Shown: positions 42,519 through 57,283 of the stretch, in pieces | How positions within the stretch are numbered: the stretch's first letter is position 1 | How the letters are laid out: each line of letters starts with the position of its first letter | Origin: Acanthosepion esculentum | Lineage: Eukaryota > Mollusca > Cephalopoda > Sepiida > Sepiidae | NCBI GenBank assembly: GCA_964036315.1 | Contig: OZ038500.1 | Span: 60,219,446-60,283,445, forward strand | DNA length: 64,000 nucleotides | Reading direction: 5' to 3' | Notes under the pieces: model-generated | The model's database searches: none | Told to the model about the DNA's origin: nothing | What the model saw: the letters and a program-made list of their open reading frames with translations, nothing else | Program-made: the position numbers and the translations under genes

Positions 42519-42742
42519 AAAGAAACAGATCGAAAGTGAAAGGAAAATAAATATCAAGAAACAATCAATATAATGCAGAAAGAAAGAAAGAAAGAAAGAA
42601 AAAAGAAATAGATCGAAAGTGAAAGTAAAATAAATAGCAAGAAACAATCAATATAATGCAGAAAGAAAGAAAGAAAGAAAGAAAAAGGAAACAGATCGAA
42701 AGTGAAAGGAAAATAAATATCAAGAAAAAATCAATATAATGC

Positions 42743-42777
<35 letters not shown>

Positions 42778-44227
42778 AAAGAAACAGATCGAAAGTGAAA
42801 GGAAAATAAATATCAAGAAACAATCAATATAATGCAGAAAGAAAGAAAGAAAGAAAAAAGAAATAGATCGAAAGTTAAAGGAAAATAAATAGCAAGAAAC
42901 AATCAATATAATGCAGAAAGAAAGAAAGAAAGAAAGAAAGAAGAAACAGATCGAAAGTGAAAGGAAAATAAATATCAAGAAACAATCAATATAATGCAGA
43001 AAGAAAGAAAGAAAGAAAGAAAAAAAGAAACAGATAGAAAGTGAAAGGAAAATAAATAGCAAGAAACAATCAATATAATGCAGAAAGAAAGAAAGAAAGA
43101 AAAAAGAAACAGATCGAAAGTGAAAGGAAAATAAATAGCAAGAAACAATCAATATAATGCAGAAAGAAAGAAAGAAAGAAAGAAAAAAGAAACAGATCGA
43201 AAGTGAATGGAAAATAAATAGCAAGAAACAATCAATATAATGCAGAAAGAAAGAAAGAAAAAAAAAGAAACAGATCGAAAGTGAAATGAAAATAAATAGC
43301 AAGAAAAAATCAATATAATGCAGAAAGAAAGAAAGGAAAAAGAAACAGTTCGAAAGTGAAAGGAAAATAAATAGCAAGAAAGAATCAATATAATGCAGAA
43401 AGAAAGAAAGAAAGACAGAAAGAAAGAAAAAAGAAACAGATCGAAAGTAAAAGGAAAATAAATAGCAAGAAACAATCAATTTAATGCAGAAAGAAAGAAA
43501 GAAAAAAGAAACAGATCGAAAGTGAAAGGAAAATAAATAGCAAGAAACAATCAATATAATGGAGAAAGAAAGAAAAAAGAAACAGATCGAAAGTGAAATG
43601 AAAATAAATGGCAAGAAACAATCAATATAATGCAAAATAAATAGCAAGAAACAATAAATATAATGCAGAAAGAAAGAAAGAAAGAAAAAAGTAACAGATC
43701 GAAAGTGAAAGGAAAATAAATAGCAAGAAACAATCAATATAATGCAGAAAGAAAGAAAGAAAGAAAAAAGAAACACATCGAAAGTGAAAGGAAAATAAAT
43801 AGCAAGAAACAATCAATATAATGCAGAAAGAAAGAAAGAAAGAAAGAAAAAAAGAAACAGATCGAAAGTGAAAGGAAAATAAATATCAAGAAACAATCAA
43901 TATAATGCAGAAAGAAAGAAAGAAAGAAAAAAGAAACAGATCGAAAGTGAAAGGAAAATAAATAGAAAGAAACAATCGATATAATGCAGAAAGAAAGAAA
44001 GAAAGAAAGAAAGAAAAGAAACAGATCGAAAGTGAAAGGAAAATAAATATCAAGAAACAATAAATATAATGCAGAAAGAAAGAAAGAAATAAAAAAACAG
44101 ATCGAAAGTGAAAGGAAAATAAATAGCAAGAAACAATCAATATAATGCAGAAAGAAAGAAAGAAAGAAAAAAGAAACAGATCGAAAGTGAAAGGAAAATA
44201 AATATCAAGAAACAATCAATATAATGC

Positions 44228-44262
<35 letters not shown>

Positions 44263-44320
44263 AAAGAAACAGATCGAAAGTGAAAGGAAAATAAATAGCA
44301 AGAAACAATCAATATAATGC

Positions 44321-44359
<39 letters not shown>

Positions 44360-44498
44360 AAAAAGAAACAGATCGAAAGTGAATGGAAAATAAATAGCAA
44401 GAAACAATCAATATAATGCAGAAAGAAAGAAAGAAAGAAAAAAGAAACAGATCGAAAGTGAAAGGAAAATAAACAGCAAGAAACAATCAATATAATGC

Positions 44499-44529
<31 letters not shown>

Positions 44530-45743
44530 AAAGAAACAGATCGAAAGTGAAAGGAAAATAAATATCAAGAAACAATCAATATAATGCAGAAAGAAAGAAA
44601 GAAAGAAAGAAAAAAGAAATAGATCGAAAGTTAAAGGAAAATAAATAGCAAGAAACAATCAATATAATGCAGAAAGAAAGAAAGAAAGAAAGAAGAAACA
44701 GATCGAAAGTGAAAGGAAAATAAATATCAAGAAACAATCAATATAATGCAGAAAGAAAGAAAGAAAGAAAGAAAAAAAGAAACAGATAGAAAGTGAAAGG
44801 AAAATAAATAGCAAGAAACAATCAATATAATGCAGAAAGAAAGAAAGAAAGAAAAAAGAAACAGATCGAAAGTGAAAGGAAAATAAATAGCAAGAAACAA
44901 TCAATATAATGCAGAAAGAAAGAAAGAAAGAAAGAAAAAAGAAACAGATCGAAAGTGAATGGAAAATAAATAGCAAGAAACAATCAATATAATGCAGAAA
45001 GAAAGAAAGAAAAAAAAAGAAACAGATCGAAAGTGAAATGAAAATAAATAGCAAGAAAAAATCAATATAATGCAGAAAGAAAGAAAGGAAAAAGAAACAG
45101 TTCGAAAGTGAAAGGAAAATAAATAGCAAGAAAGAATCAATATAATGCAGAAAGAAAGAAAGAAAGACAGAAAGAAAGAAAAAAGAAACAGATCGAAAGT
45201 AAAAAGAAAATAAATAGCAAGAAACAATCAATTTAATGCAGAAAGAAAGAAAGAAAAAAGAAACAGATCGAAAGTGAAAGGAAAATAAATAGCAAGAAAC
45301 AATCAATATAATGGAGAAAGAAAGAAAAAAGAAACAGATCGAAAGTGAAATGAAAATAAATGGCAAGAAACAATCAATATAATGCAAAATAAATAGCAAG
45401 AAACAATAAATATAATGCAGAAAGAAAGAAAGAAAGAAAAAAGTAACAGATCGAAAGTGAAAGGAAAATAAATAGCAAGAAACAATCAATATAATGCAGA
45501 AAGAAAGAAAGAAAGAAAAAAGAAACACATCGAAAGTGAAAGGAAAATAAATAGCAAGAAACAATCAATATAATGCAGAAAGAAAGAAAGAAAGAAAGAA
45601 AGAAAAAAAGAAACAGATCGAAAGTGAAAGGAAAATAAATATCAAGAAACAATCAATATAATGCAGAAAGAAAGAAAGAAAGAAAAAAGAAACAGATCGA
45701 AAGTGAAAGGAAAATAAATAGAAAGAAACAATCGATATAATGC

Positions 45744-45774
<31 letters not shown>

Positions 45775-45991
45775 AAAGAAACAGATCGAAAGTGAAAGGA
45801 AAATAAATATCAAGAAACAATAAATATAATGCAGAAAGAAAGAAAGAAAGAAATAAAAAAACAGATCGAAAGTGAAAGGAAAATAAATAGCAAGAAACAA
45901 TCAATATAATGCAGAAAGAAAGAAAGAAAGAAAAAAGAAACAGATCGAAAGTGAAAGGAAAATAAATATCAAGAAACAATCAATATAATGC

Positions 45992-46026
<35 letters not shown>

Positions 46027-46084
46027 AAAGAAACAGATCGAAAGTGAAAGGAAAATAAATAGCAAGAAACAATCAATATAATGC

Positions 46085-46123
<39 letters not shown>

Positions 46124-46603
46124 AAAAAGAAACAGATCGAAAGTGAATGGAAAATAAATAGCAAGAAACAATCAATATAATGCAGAAAGAAAGAAAGAAA
46201 GAAAAAAGAAACAGATCGAAAGTGAAAGGAAAATAAATAGCAAGAAACAATCAATATAATGCAGAAAGAAAGAAAGAAAAAAAGAAAGAAAGAAGAAACA
46301 GATCGAAAGTGAAAGGAAAATAAATATCAAGAAACAATCAATATAATGCAGAAAGAAAGAAAGAAAGGAAGAAAGAAAAAAAGAAACAGATCGAAAGTGA
46401 AAGGAAAATAAATAGCAAGAAACAATCAATATAAGGCAGAAAGAAAGAAAGAAAAAAGAAACAGATCGAAAGTAAAAGGAAAATAAATAGCAAGAAACAA
46501 TCAACATAATACACAAAGAAAGTAAGAAAGAAAGAAAGAAAGAAGAAAGAAACAGATCGAAAGTGAAAGGAAAATAAATAGCAAGAAACAATCAATATAA
46601 TGC

Positions 46604-46646
<43 letters not shown>

Positions 46647-46956
46647 AAAAAGAAACAGATCGAAAGTGAAAGGAAAATAAATAGCAAGAAACAATCAATA
46701 TAATGCAGAAAGAAAGAAAGAAAGTAAGAAAAAAAGAAACAGATCGAAAGTGAAAGGAAAATAAATAGCAAGAAACAATCAATATAATGCAGAAAGAAAG
46801 AAAGAAAGAAAAAAGAAACAGATCGAAAGTGAAAGGAAAATAAATAACAAGAATCAATCAATATAATGCAGAAAGAAAGAAAGAAAGAAAGAAAGAAAAA
46901 AGAAACAGATCGAAAGTGAAAGGAAAATAAATAGCAAGAAACAATCAATATAATGC

Positions 46957-46987
<31 letters not shown>

Positions 46988-47476
46988 AAAAAAGAAACAG
47001 ATCGAAAGTGAAAGGAAAATAAATAGCAAGAAACAATCAATATAATGCAGAAAGAAAGAAAGAAAGAAAGAAAAAAGAAACAGATCGAAAGTGAAAGGAA
47101 AATAAATAGGAAGAAACAATCAATATAATGCAGAAAGAAAGAAAGAAAGAAAGAAAGAAAAGAAGAAACAGATCGAAAGTGAATGGAAAATAAATAGCAA
47201 GAAACAATCAATATAATGCAGAAAGAAAGAAAGAAAGAAAGAAAAAAGAAACAGATCGAAAGTAAAAGGAAAATAAATAGCAAGAAACAATTAATATAAT
47301 GCAGAAAGAAAGAAACAAAGAAAGAAAGAAAAAAGAAACAGAACGAAAGTGAAAGGAAAATAAATAGCAAGAAACAATCAATATAATGCAGAAAGAAAGA
47401 AAGAAAGAAAGAAAGAAAAAAGAAACAGATCGAAAGTAAAAGGAAAATAAATAGCAAGAAACAATCAATATAATGC

Positions 47477-47507
<31 letters not shown>

Positions 47508-48408
47508 AAAAAGAAACAGATCAAAAGTGAAAGGAAAATAAATAGCAAGAAACAATCAATATAATGCAGAAAGAAAGAAAGAAAGAAAGAAAGAAAAAAG
47601 AAACAGATCGAAAGTGAAAGGAAAATAAATAGCAAGAAACAATCAATATAATGCAGAAAGAAAGAAAGAAAGAAAGAAAAAAAGAAACAGATCGAAAGTG
47701 AAAGGAAAATAAATAGCAAGAAACAATCAATATAATGCAGAAAGAAAGAAAGAAAGAAAAAAGAAACAGATCGAAAGTGAAAGGAAAATAAATAGCAAGA
47801 ATCAATCAATATAATGCAGAAAGAAAGAAAGAAAGAAAGAAAAAAGAAACAGATCGAAAGTGAAAGGAAAATAAATAGCAAGAAACAATCAATATAATGC
47901 AGAAAGAAAGAAAGAAAGAAAGAAAAAAAGAAACAGATCGAAAGTGAAAGGAAAATAAATAGCAAGAAACAATCAATATAATGCAGAAAGAAAGAAAGAA
48001 AGAAAGAAAAAAGAAACAGATCGAAAGTGAAAGGAAAATAAATAGGAAGAAACAATCAATATAATGCAGAAAGAAAGAAAGAAAGAAAGAAAGAAAAGAA
48101 GAAACAGATCGAAAGTGAAAGGAAAATAAATAGCAAGAAACAATCAATATAATGCAGAAAGAAAGAAAGAAAGAAAGAAAGAAAAAAGAAACAGATCGAA
48201 AGTAAAAGGAAAATAAATAGCAAGAAACAATCAATATAATGCAGAAAGAAAGAAACAAAGAAAGAAAGAAAAAAGAAACAGAACGAAAGTGAAAGGAAAA
48301 TAAATAGCAAGAAACAATCAATATAATGCAGAAAGAAAGAAAGAAAGAAAAAAGAAACAGATCGAAATTAAAAGGAAAATAAATAGCAAGAAACAATCAA
48401 TATAATGC

Positions 48409-48443
<35 letters not shown>

Positions 48444-48589
48444 AAAAAGAAACAGATCGAAAGTAAAAGGAAAATAAATAGCAAGAAACAATCAATATAA
48501 TGCAGAAAGAAAGAAACAAAGAAAGAAAGAAAAAGAAACATAACGAAAGTGAAAGGAAAATAAATATCAAGAAACAATCAATATAATGC

Positions 48590-48628
<39 letters not shown>

Positions 48629-48688
48629 AAAAAGAAACAGATCGAAAGTAAAAGGAAAATAAATAGCAAGAAACAATCAATATAATGC

Positions 48689-48723
<35 letters not shown>

Positions 48724-49624
48724 AAAAAGAAACAGATCAAAAGTGAAAGGAAAATAAATAGCAAGAAACAATCAATATAATGCAGAAAGAAAGAAAGAAA
48801 GAAAGAAAGAAAAAAGAAACAGATCGAAAGTGAAAGGAAAATAAATAGCAAGAAACAATCAATATAATGCAGAAAGAAAGAAAGAAAGAAAGAAAAAAAG
48901 AAACAGATCGAAAGTGAAAGGAAAATAAATAGCAAGAAACAATCAATATAATGCAGAAAGAAAGAAAGAAAGAAAAAAGAAACAGATCGAAAGTGAAAGG
49001 AAAATAAATAACAAGAATCAATCAATATAATGCAGAAAGAAAGAAAGAAAGAAAGAAAGAAAAAAGAAACAGATCGAAAGTGAAAGGAAAATAAATAGCA
49101 AGAAACAATCAATATAATGCAGAAAGAAAGAAAGAAAGAAAGAAAAAAAGAAACAGATCGAAAGTGAAAGGAAAATAAATAGCAAGAAACAATCAATATA
49201 ATGCAGAAAGAAAGAAAGAAAGAAAGAAAAAAGAAACAGATCGAAAGTGAAAGGAAAATAAATAGGAAGAAACAATCAATATAATGCAGAAAGAAAGAAA
49301 GAAAGAAAGAAAGAAAAGAAGAAACAGATCGAAAGTGAAAGGAAAATAAATAGCAAGAAACAATCAATATAATGCAGAAAGAAAGAAAGAAAGAAAGAAA
49401 AAAGAAACAGATCGAAAGTAAAAGGAAAATAAATAGCAAGAAACAATCAATATAATGCAGAAAGAAAGAAACAAAGAAAGAAAGAAAAAAGAAACAGAAC
49501 GAAAGTGAAAGGAAAATAAATAGCAAGAAACAATCAATATAATGCAGAAAGAAAGAAAGAAAGAAAAAAGAAACAGATCGAAATTAAAAGGAAAATAAAT
49601 AGCAAGAAACAATCAATATAATGC

Positions 49625-49659
<35 letters not shown>

Positions 49660-49719
49660 AAAAAGAAACAGATCAAAAGTGAAAGGAAAATAAATATCAA
49701 GAAACAATCAATATAATGC

Positions 49720-49754
<35 letters not shown>

Positions 49755-49812
49755 AAAGAAACAGATCGAAAGTGAAAGGAAAATAAATAGCAAGAAACAA
49801 TCAATATAATGC

Positions 49813-49855
<43 letters not shown>

Positions 49856-50335
49856 AAAAAGAAACAGATCGAAAGTGAATGGAAAATAAATAGCAAGAAA
49901 CAATCAATATAATGCAGAAAGAAAGCAAGAAAGAAAAAAGAAACAGATCGAAAGTGAAAGGAAAATAAACAGCAAGAAACAATCAATATAATGCAGAAAG
50001 AAAGAAAGAAAAAAAGAAAGAAAGAAGAAACAGATCGAAAGTGAAAGGAAAATAAATATCAAGAAACAATCAATATAATGCAGAAAGAAAGAAAGAAAGA
50101 AAGAAAGAAAAAAAGAAACAGATCGAAAGTGAAAGGAAAATAAATAGCAAGAAACAATCAATATAATGCAGAAAGAAAGAAAGAAAAAAGAAACAGATCG
50201 AAAGTAAAAGGAAAATAAATAGCAAGAAACAATCAACATAATACACAAAGAAAGTAAGAAAGAAAGAAAGAAAGAAGAAAGAAACAGATCGAAAGTGAAA
50301 GGAAAATAAATAGCAAGAAACAATCAATATAATGC

Positions 50336-50366
<31 letters not shown>

Positions 50367-50663
50367 AAAAAGAAACAGATCGAAAGTGAAAGGAAAATAA
50401 ATAGCAAGAAACAATCAATATAATGCAGAAAGAAAGAAAGAAAGAAAGAAAAAAGAAACAGATCGAAAGTGAAAGGAAAATAAATAGCAAGAAACAATCT
50501 ATATAATGCAGAAAGAAAGAAAGAAAAAAGAAACAGATCGAAAGTGAAAGGAAAATAAATAACAAGAATCAATCAATATAATGCAGAAAGAAAGAAAGAA
50601 AGAAAAAAGAAACAGATCGAAAGTGAAAGGAAAATAAATAGCAAGAAACAATCAATATAATGC

Positions 50664-50698
<35 letters not shown>

Positions 50699-51186
50699 AA
50701 AAAGAAACAGATCGAAAGTGAAAGGAAAATAAATAGCAAGAAACAATCAATATAATGCAGAAAGAAAGAAAGAAAGAAAGAAAAAAGAAACAGATCGAAA
50801 GTGAAAGGAAAATAAATAGGAAGAAACAATCAATATAATGCAGAAAGAAAGAAAGAAAGAAAGAAAGAAAAGAAGAAACAGATCGAAAGTGAAAGGAAAA
50901 TAAATAGCAAGAAACAATCAATATAATGCAGAAAGAAAGAAAGAAAGAAAGAAAAAAGAAACAGATCGAAAGTAAAAGGAAAATAAATAGCAAGAAACAA
51001 TCAATATAATGCAGAAAGAAAGAAACAAAGAAAGAAAGAAAAAAGAAACAGAACGAAAGTGAAAGGAAAATAAATAGCAAGAAACAATCAATATAATGCA
51101 GAAAGAAAGAAAGAAAGAAAGAAAGAAAAAAGAAACAGATCGAAAGTAAAAGGAAAATAAATAGCAAGAAACAATCAATATAATGC

Positions 51187-51217
<31 letters not shown>

Positions 51218-52035
51218 AAAAAGAAACAGATCAAAAGTGAAAGGAAAATAAATAGCAAGAAACAATCAATATAATGCAGAAAGAAAGAAAGAAAGAAAGA
51301 AAGAAAAAAGAAACAGATCGAAAGTGAAAGGAAAATAAATAGCAAGAAACAATCAATATAATGCAGAAAGAAAGAAAGAAAGAAAGAAAAAAAGAAACAG
51401 ATCGAAAGTGAAAGGAAAATAAATAGCAAGAAACAATCAATATAATGCAGAAAGAAAGAAAGAAAGAAAAAAGAAACAGATCGAAAGTGAAAGGAAAATA
51501 AATAGCAAGAATCAATCAATATAATGCAGAAAGAAAGAAAGAAAGAAAGAAAAAAGAAACAGATCGAAAGTGAAAGGAAAATAAATAGCAAGAAACAATC
51601 AATATAATGCAGAAAGAAAGAAAGAAAGAAAGAAAAAAAGAAACAGATCGAAAGTGAAAGGAAAATAAATAGCAAGAAACAATCAATATAATGCAGAAAG
51701 AAAGAAAGAAAGAAAGAAAAAAGAAACAGATCGAAAGTGAAAGGAAAATAAATAGGAAGAAACAATCAATATAATGCAGAAAGAAAGAAAGAAAGAAAGA
51801 AAGAAAAGAAGAAACAGATCGAAAGTGAAAGGAAAATAAATAGCAAGAAACAATCAATATAATGCAGAAAGAAAGAAAGAAAGAAAGAAAAAAGAAACAG
51901 ATCGAAAGTAAAAGGAAAATAAATAGCAAGAAACAATCAATATAATGCAGAAAGAAATAAACAAAGAAAGAAAGAAAAAAGAAACAGAACGAAAGTGAAA
52001 GGAAAATAAATAGCAAGAAACAATCAATATAATGC

Positions 52036-52070
<35 letters not shown>

Positions 52071-52130
52071 AAAAAGAAACAGATCGAAAGTAAAAGGAAA
52101 ATAAATAGCAAGAAACAATCAATATAATTC

Positions 52131-52165
<35 letters not shown>

Positions 52166-53043
52166 AAAAAGAAACAGATCAAAAGTGAAAGGAAAATAAA
52201 TAGCAAGAAACAATCAATATAATGCAGAAAGAAAGAAAGAAAGAAAGAAAGAAAAAAGAAACAGATCGAAAGTGAAAGGAAAATAAATAGCAAGAAACAA
52301 TCAATATAATGCAGAAAGAAAGAAAGAAAGAAAAAAGAAACAGATCGAAAGTGAAAGGAAAATAAATAGCAAGAAACAATCAATATAATGCAGAAAGAAA
52401 GAAAGAAAGAAAGAAAAAAGAAACAGATCGAAATTGAAAGGAAAATAAATAGCAAGAAACAATCAATATAATGCAGAAAGAAAGAAAGAAAGAAAAAAGA
52501 AACAGATCGAAATTGAAAGGAAAATAAATAGCAAGAAACAATCAATATAATGCAGAAAGAAAGAAAGAAAGAAAGAAAGAAAAAAGAAACAGATCGAAAG
52601 GGAAAGGAAAATAAATATCAAGAAACAATCAATATAATGCAGAAAGAAAGAAAGAAAGAAAGAAAAAAGAAACAGATCGAAAGTGAAAGGAAAATAAATA
52701 GAAAGAAACAATCAATATAATGCAGAAAGAAAGAAAGAAAGAAAGAAAAAAGAAACAGATCGAAAGTAAAAGGAAAATAAATAGCAAGAAACAATCAATA
52801 TAATGCAGAAAGAAAGAAAGAAAGAAAAAAGAAACAGATCGAAAGTGAAAGGAAAATAAATAGCAAGAAACAATCAATATAATGCAGAAAGAAAGAAAGA
52901 AAGAAAGAAAAAAGAAACAGATCGAAAGTGAAAGGAAAATAAATAGCAAGAAACAATCAATATAATGCAGAAATAAAGAAAGAAAAAAGAAACAGCTCGA
53001 AAGTGAAAGGAAAATAAATAGCAAGAAACAATCAATATAATGC

Positions 53044-53077
<34 letters not shown>

Positions 53078-53554
53078 CAAGAAAAAAGAAACAGATCGAA
53101 AGTGAAAGGAAAATAAATAGCAAGAAACAATCAATATAATGCAGAAAGAAAGAAAGAAAGAAAAAAGAAACAGATCGAAAGTGAAAGGAAAATAAATTGC
53201 AAGAAACAATCAATATAATGCTGAAAGAAAGAAAGAAAGAAGGAATGGAAAAAGAAACAGATCGAAAGTGAAAGGAAAATAAATAGCAAGAAACAATCAA
53301 TATAATTCAGAAAGAAAGAAAGAAAAAAAGAAACAGATCGAAAGTGAAAGGAAAATAAATAGCAAGAAACAATCAATATAATGCAGAAAGAAAGAAAGAA
53401 AGAAAGAAAAAAGAAACAGATCGAAAGTAAAAGGAAAATAAATAGCAAGAAACAATCAATATAATGCAGAAAGAAAGAAAGAAAGAAAGAAAGAAAAAAG
53501 AAACAGATCGAAAGTGAAAGGAAAATAAATAGCAAGAAACAATCAATATAATGC

Positions 53555-53593
<39 letters not shown>

Positions 53594-54232
53594 AAAAAAG
53601 AAACAGATCGAAAGTGAAAGGAAAATAAATAGCAAGAAACAATCAATATAATGCAGAAAGAAAGAAAGAAAGAAAAAAGAAACAGATCGAAAGTGAAAGG
53701 AAAATAAATAGCAAGAAACAATCAATATAATGCAGAAAGAAAGAAAGAAAGAAAGAAAAAAAGAAACAGATCGAAAGTGAAAGGAAAATAAATAGCAAGA
53801 AACAATCAATATAATGCAGAAAGAAAGAAAGAAAGAAAGAAAAAAGAAACAGATCGAAAGTGAAAGGAAAATAAATAGGAAGAAACAATCAATATAATGC
53901 AGAAAGAAAGAAAGAAAGAAAGAAAAGAAGAAACAGATCGAAAGTGAAAGGAAAATAAATAGCAAGAAACAATCAATATAATGCAGAAAGAAAGAAAGAA
54001 AGAAAGAAAAAAGAAACAGATCGAAAGTAAAAGGAAAATAAATAGCAAGAAACAATCAATATAATGCAGAAAGAAAGAAACAAAGAAAGAAAGAAAAAAG
54101 AAACAGAACGAAAGTGAAAGGAAAATAAATAGCAAGAAACAATCAATATAATGCAGAAAGAAAGAAAGAAAGAAAAAAGAAACAGATCGAAATTAAAAGA
54201 AAATAAATAGCAAGAAACAATCAATATAATGC

Positions 54233-54271
<39 letters not shown>

Positions 54272-54584
54272 AAAAAGAAACAGATCAAAAGTGAAAGGAA
54301 AATAAATAGCAAGAAACAATCAATATAATGCAGAAAGAAAGAAAGAAAGAAAGAAAGAAAAAAGAAACAGATCGAAAGTGAAAGGAAAATAAATAGCAAG
54401 AAACAATCAATATAATGCAGAAAGAAAGAAAGAAAGAAAAAAGAAACAGATCGAAAGTGAAAGGAAAATAAATAGCAAGAAACAATCAATATAATGCAGA
54501 AAGAAAGAAAGAAAGAAAGAAAGAAAAAAGAAACAGATCGAAAGTGAAAGGAAAATAAATAGCAAGAAACAATCAATATAATGC

Positions 54585-54615
<31 letters not shown>

Positions 54616-55258
54616 AAAAAAGAAACAGATCGAAAGTGAAAGGAAAATAAATAGCAAGAAACAATCAATATAATGCAGAAAGAAAGAAAGAAAGAAAAAA
54701 GAAACAGATCGAAAGTGAAAGGAAAATAAATAGCAAGAAACAATCAATATAATGCAGAAAGAAAGAAAGAAAGAAAGAAAAAAAGAAACAGATCGAAAGT
54801 GAAAGGAAAATAAATAGCAAGAAACAATCAATATAATGCAGAAAGAAAGAAAGAAAGAAAGAAAAAAGAAACAGATCGAAAGTGAAAGGAAAATAAATAG
54901 GAAGAAACAATCAATATAATGCAGAAAGAAAGAAAGAAAGAAAGAAAGAAAAGAAGAAACAGATCGAAAGTGAAAGGAAAATAAATAGCAAGAAACAATC
55001 AATATAATGCAGAAAGAAAGAAAGAAAGAAAGAAAAAAGAAACAGATCGAAAGTAAAAGGAAAATAAATAGCAAGAAACAATCAATATAATGCAGAAAGA
55101 AAGAAACAAAGAAAGAAAGAAAAAAGAAACAGAACGAAAGTGAAAGGAAAATAAATAGCAAGAAACAATCAATATAATGCAGAAAGAAAGAAAGAAAGAA
55201 AAAAGAAACAGATCGAAATTAAAAGAAAATAAATAGCAAGAAACAATCAATATAATGC

Positions 55259-55293
<35 letters not shown>

Positions 55294-55519
55294 AAAAAGA
55301 AACAGATCAAAAGTGAAAGGAAAATAAATAGCAAGAAACAATCAATATAATGCAGAAAGAAAGAAAGAAAGAAAGAAAGAAAAAAGAAACAGATCGAAAG
55401 TGAAAGGAAAATAAATAGCAAGAAACAATCAATAAAATGCAGAAAGAAAGAAAGAAAGAAAAAAGAAACAGATCGAAAGTGAAAGGAAAATAAATAGCAA
55501 GAAACAATCAATATAATGC

Positions 55520-55550
<31 letters not shown>

Positions 55551-55689
55551 AAAAAGAAACAGATCGAAATTGAAAGGAAAATAAATAGCAAGAAACAATC
55601 AATATAATGCAGAAAGAAAGAAAGAAAGAAAAAAGAAACAGATCGAAATTGAAAGGAAAATAAATAGCAAGAAACAATCAATATAATGC

Positions 55690-55748
<59 letters not shown>

Positions 55749-55883
55749 AAAAAGAAACAGATCGAAAGGGAAAGGAAAATAAATATCAAGAAACAATCAA
55801 TATAATGCAGAAAGAAAGAAAGAAAAAAGAAACAGATCGAAAGTGAAAGGAAAATAAATAGAAAGAAACAATCAATATAATGC

Positions 55884-55914
<31 letters not shown>

Positions 55915-56211
55915 AAAAAGAAACAGATCGAAAGTAAAAGGAAAATAAATAGCAAGAAACAATCAATATAATGCAGAAAGAAAGAAAGAAAGAAAAAAGA
56001 AACAGATCGAAAGTGAAAGGAAAATAAATAGCAAGAAACAATCAATATAATGCAGAAAGAAAGAAAGAAAGAAAGAAAAAAGAAACAGATCGAAAGTGAA
56101 AGGAAAATAAATAGCAAGAAACAATCAATATAATGCAGAAATAAAGAAAGAAAAAAGAAACAGCTCGAAAGTGAAAGGAAAATAAATAGCAAGAAACAAT
56201 CAATATAATGC

Positions 56212-56245
<34 letters not shown>

Positions 56246-56647
56246 CAAGAAAAAAGAAACAGATCGAAAGTGAAAGGAAAATAAATAGCAAGAAACAATC
56301 AATATAATGCAGAAAGAAAGAAAGAAAGAAAAAAGAAACAGATCGAAAGTGAAAGGAAAATAAATAGCAAGAAACAATCAATATAATGCTGAAAGAAAGA
56401 AAGAAAGAAGGAATGGAAAAAGAAACAGATCGAAAGTGAAAGGAAAATAAATAGCAAGAAACAATCAATATAATTCAGAAAGAAAGAAAGAAAGAAACAA
56501 AGAAAAAAAGAAACAGATCGAAAGTGAAAGGAAAATAAATAGCAAGAAACAATCAATATAATGCAGAAAGAAAGAAAGAAAGAAAGAAAAAAGAAACAGA
56601 TCGAAAGTAAAAGGAAAATAAATAGCAAGAAACAATCAATATAATGC

Positions 56648-56682
<35 letters not shown>

Positions 56683-56742
56683 AAAAAGAAACAGATCGAA
56701 AGTGAAAGGAAAATAAATAGCAAGAAACAATCAATATAATGC

Positions 56743-56793
<51 letters not shown>

Positions 56794-57020
56794 AAAAAAG
56801 TAACAGATCGAAAGTGAAAGGAAAATAAATAGCAAGAAACAATCAATATAATGCAGAAAGAAAGAAAGAAAGAAAAAAGAAACAGATCGAAAGTGAAAGG
56901 AAAATAAATAGCAAGAAACAATCAATATAATGCAGAAAGAAAGAAAGAAAAAAGAAACAGATCGAAAGTGAAAGGAAAATAAATAGCAAGAAACAATGAA
57001 TATAAAGCAGAAAGAAAGAA
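41486..57020. repeat. Satellite array, about 190 units of 75-95 bp, with higher-order structure
   Basis: The unit has a conserved core of about 56 bp (GAAACAGATCGAAAGTGAAA, GGAAAATAAATAGCAAGAAA, CAATCAATATAATGCA) followed by (GAAA)n of variable length and a short A-run. Diagnostic variants reveal higher-order periods. GGAAAAAGAAACAGTTCG lies at about 41,582, 43,335 and 45,087 (period 1,752-1,753), and the shortened unit TGCAAAATAAATAG lies at 41,878, 43,631 and 45,383. TCAACATAATACACAAAG lies at 46,501 and 50,233 (offset 3,732). CAGCTCGAAAG and AGGAATGG lie at 52,993/53,241 and 56,161/56,409 (offset 3,168). Two of the three minus-strand frames lack stop codons, which creates open frames of up to 415 codons; these are artefacts. 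The + strand is strongly purine-rich. Confidence 0.95.
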
Positions 57021-57283
57021 AACAGTAAGAAAGAAACAAGGAATAAAAAACAAGGAAAAAGAATGAAAGAAAATAAAAAGCACACTGAATAAAAAGAGGG
57101 AAAATAGAAGGGAAGAAAGAAAATACGAAAGAAAAAAGATAAAAGATGGACAAGAGTTTCGAGAGAAAACGTAAACAAGAATGAAAAATGAAGAAAAATG
57201 AGAAGAAAAAAGAAAAGCTGATAAAAACAAAGAACGGAAGTTAAACAATTAAGCAAAAAAAAAGGGAGTGCCCCCCCCCCCCC
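57020..57283. repeat. Degenerate right edge of the satellite, ending in a C-run
   Basis: The core becomes unrecognisable after about 57,010 and purine-rich sequence continues with decayed GAAA. A run of 13 C residues sits at 57,271-57,283. Edge decay next to a homogenised interior is usual for satellites kept alike by unequal exchange. Confidence 0.8.

Noticed and set aside
42565..43812. 415-codon minus-strand open frame in the satellite
   Set aside because: Two of three minus frames of the repeat unit have no stop codon, so long Phe/Leu/Ser/Ile-rich frames arise automatically. Different frames give equally long ORFs and length changes follow the (GAAA)n count.
41486..57020. CRISPR array
   Set aside because: Repeats are contiguous with (GAAA)n linkers and no unique spacers, and the context is eukaryotic transposon-rich DNA.
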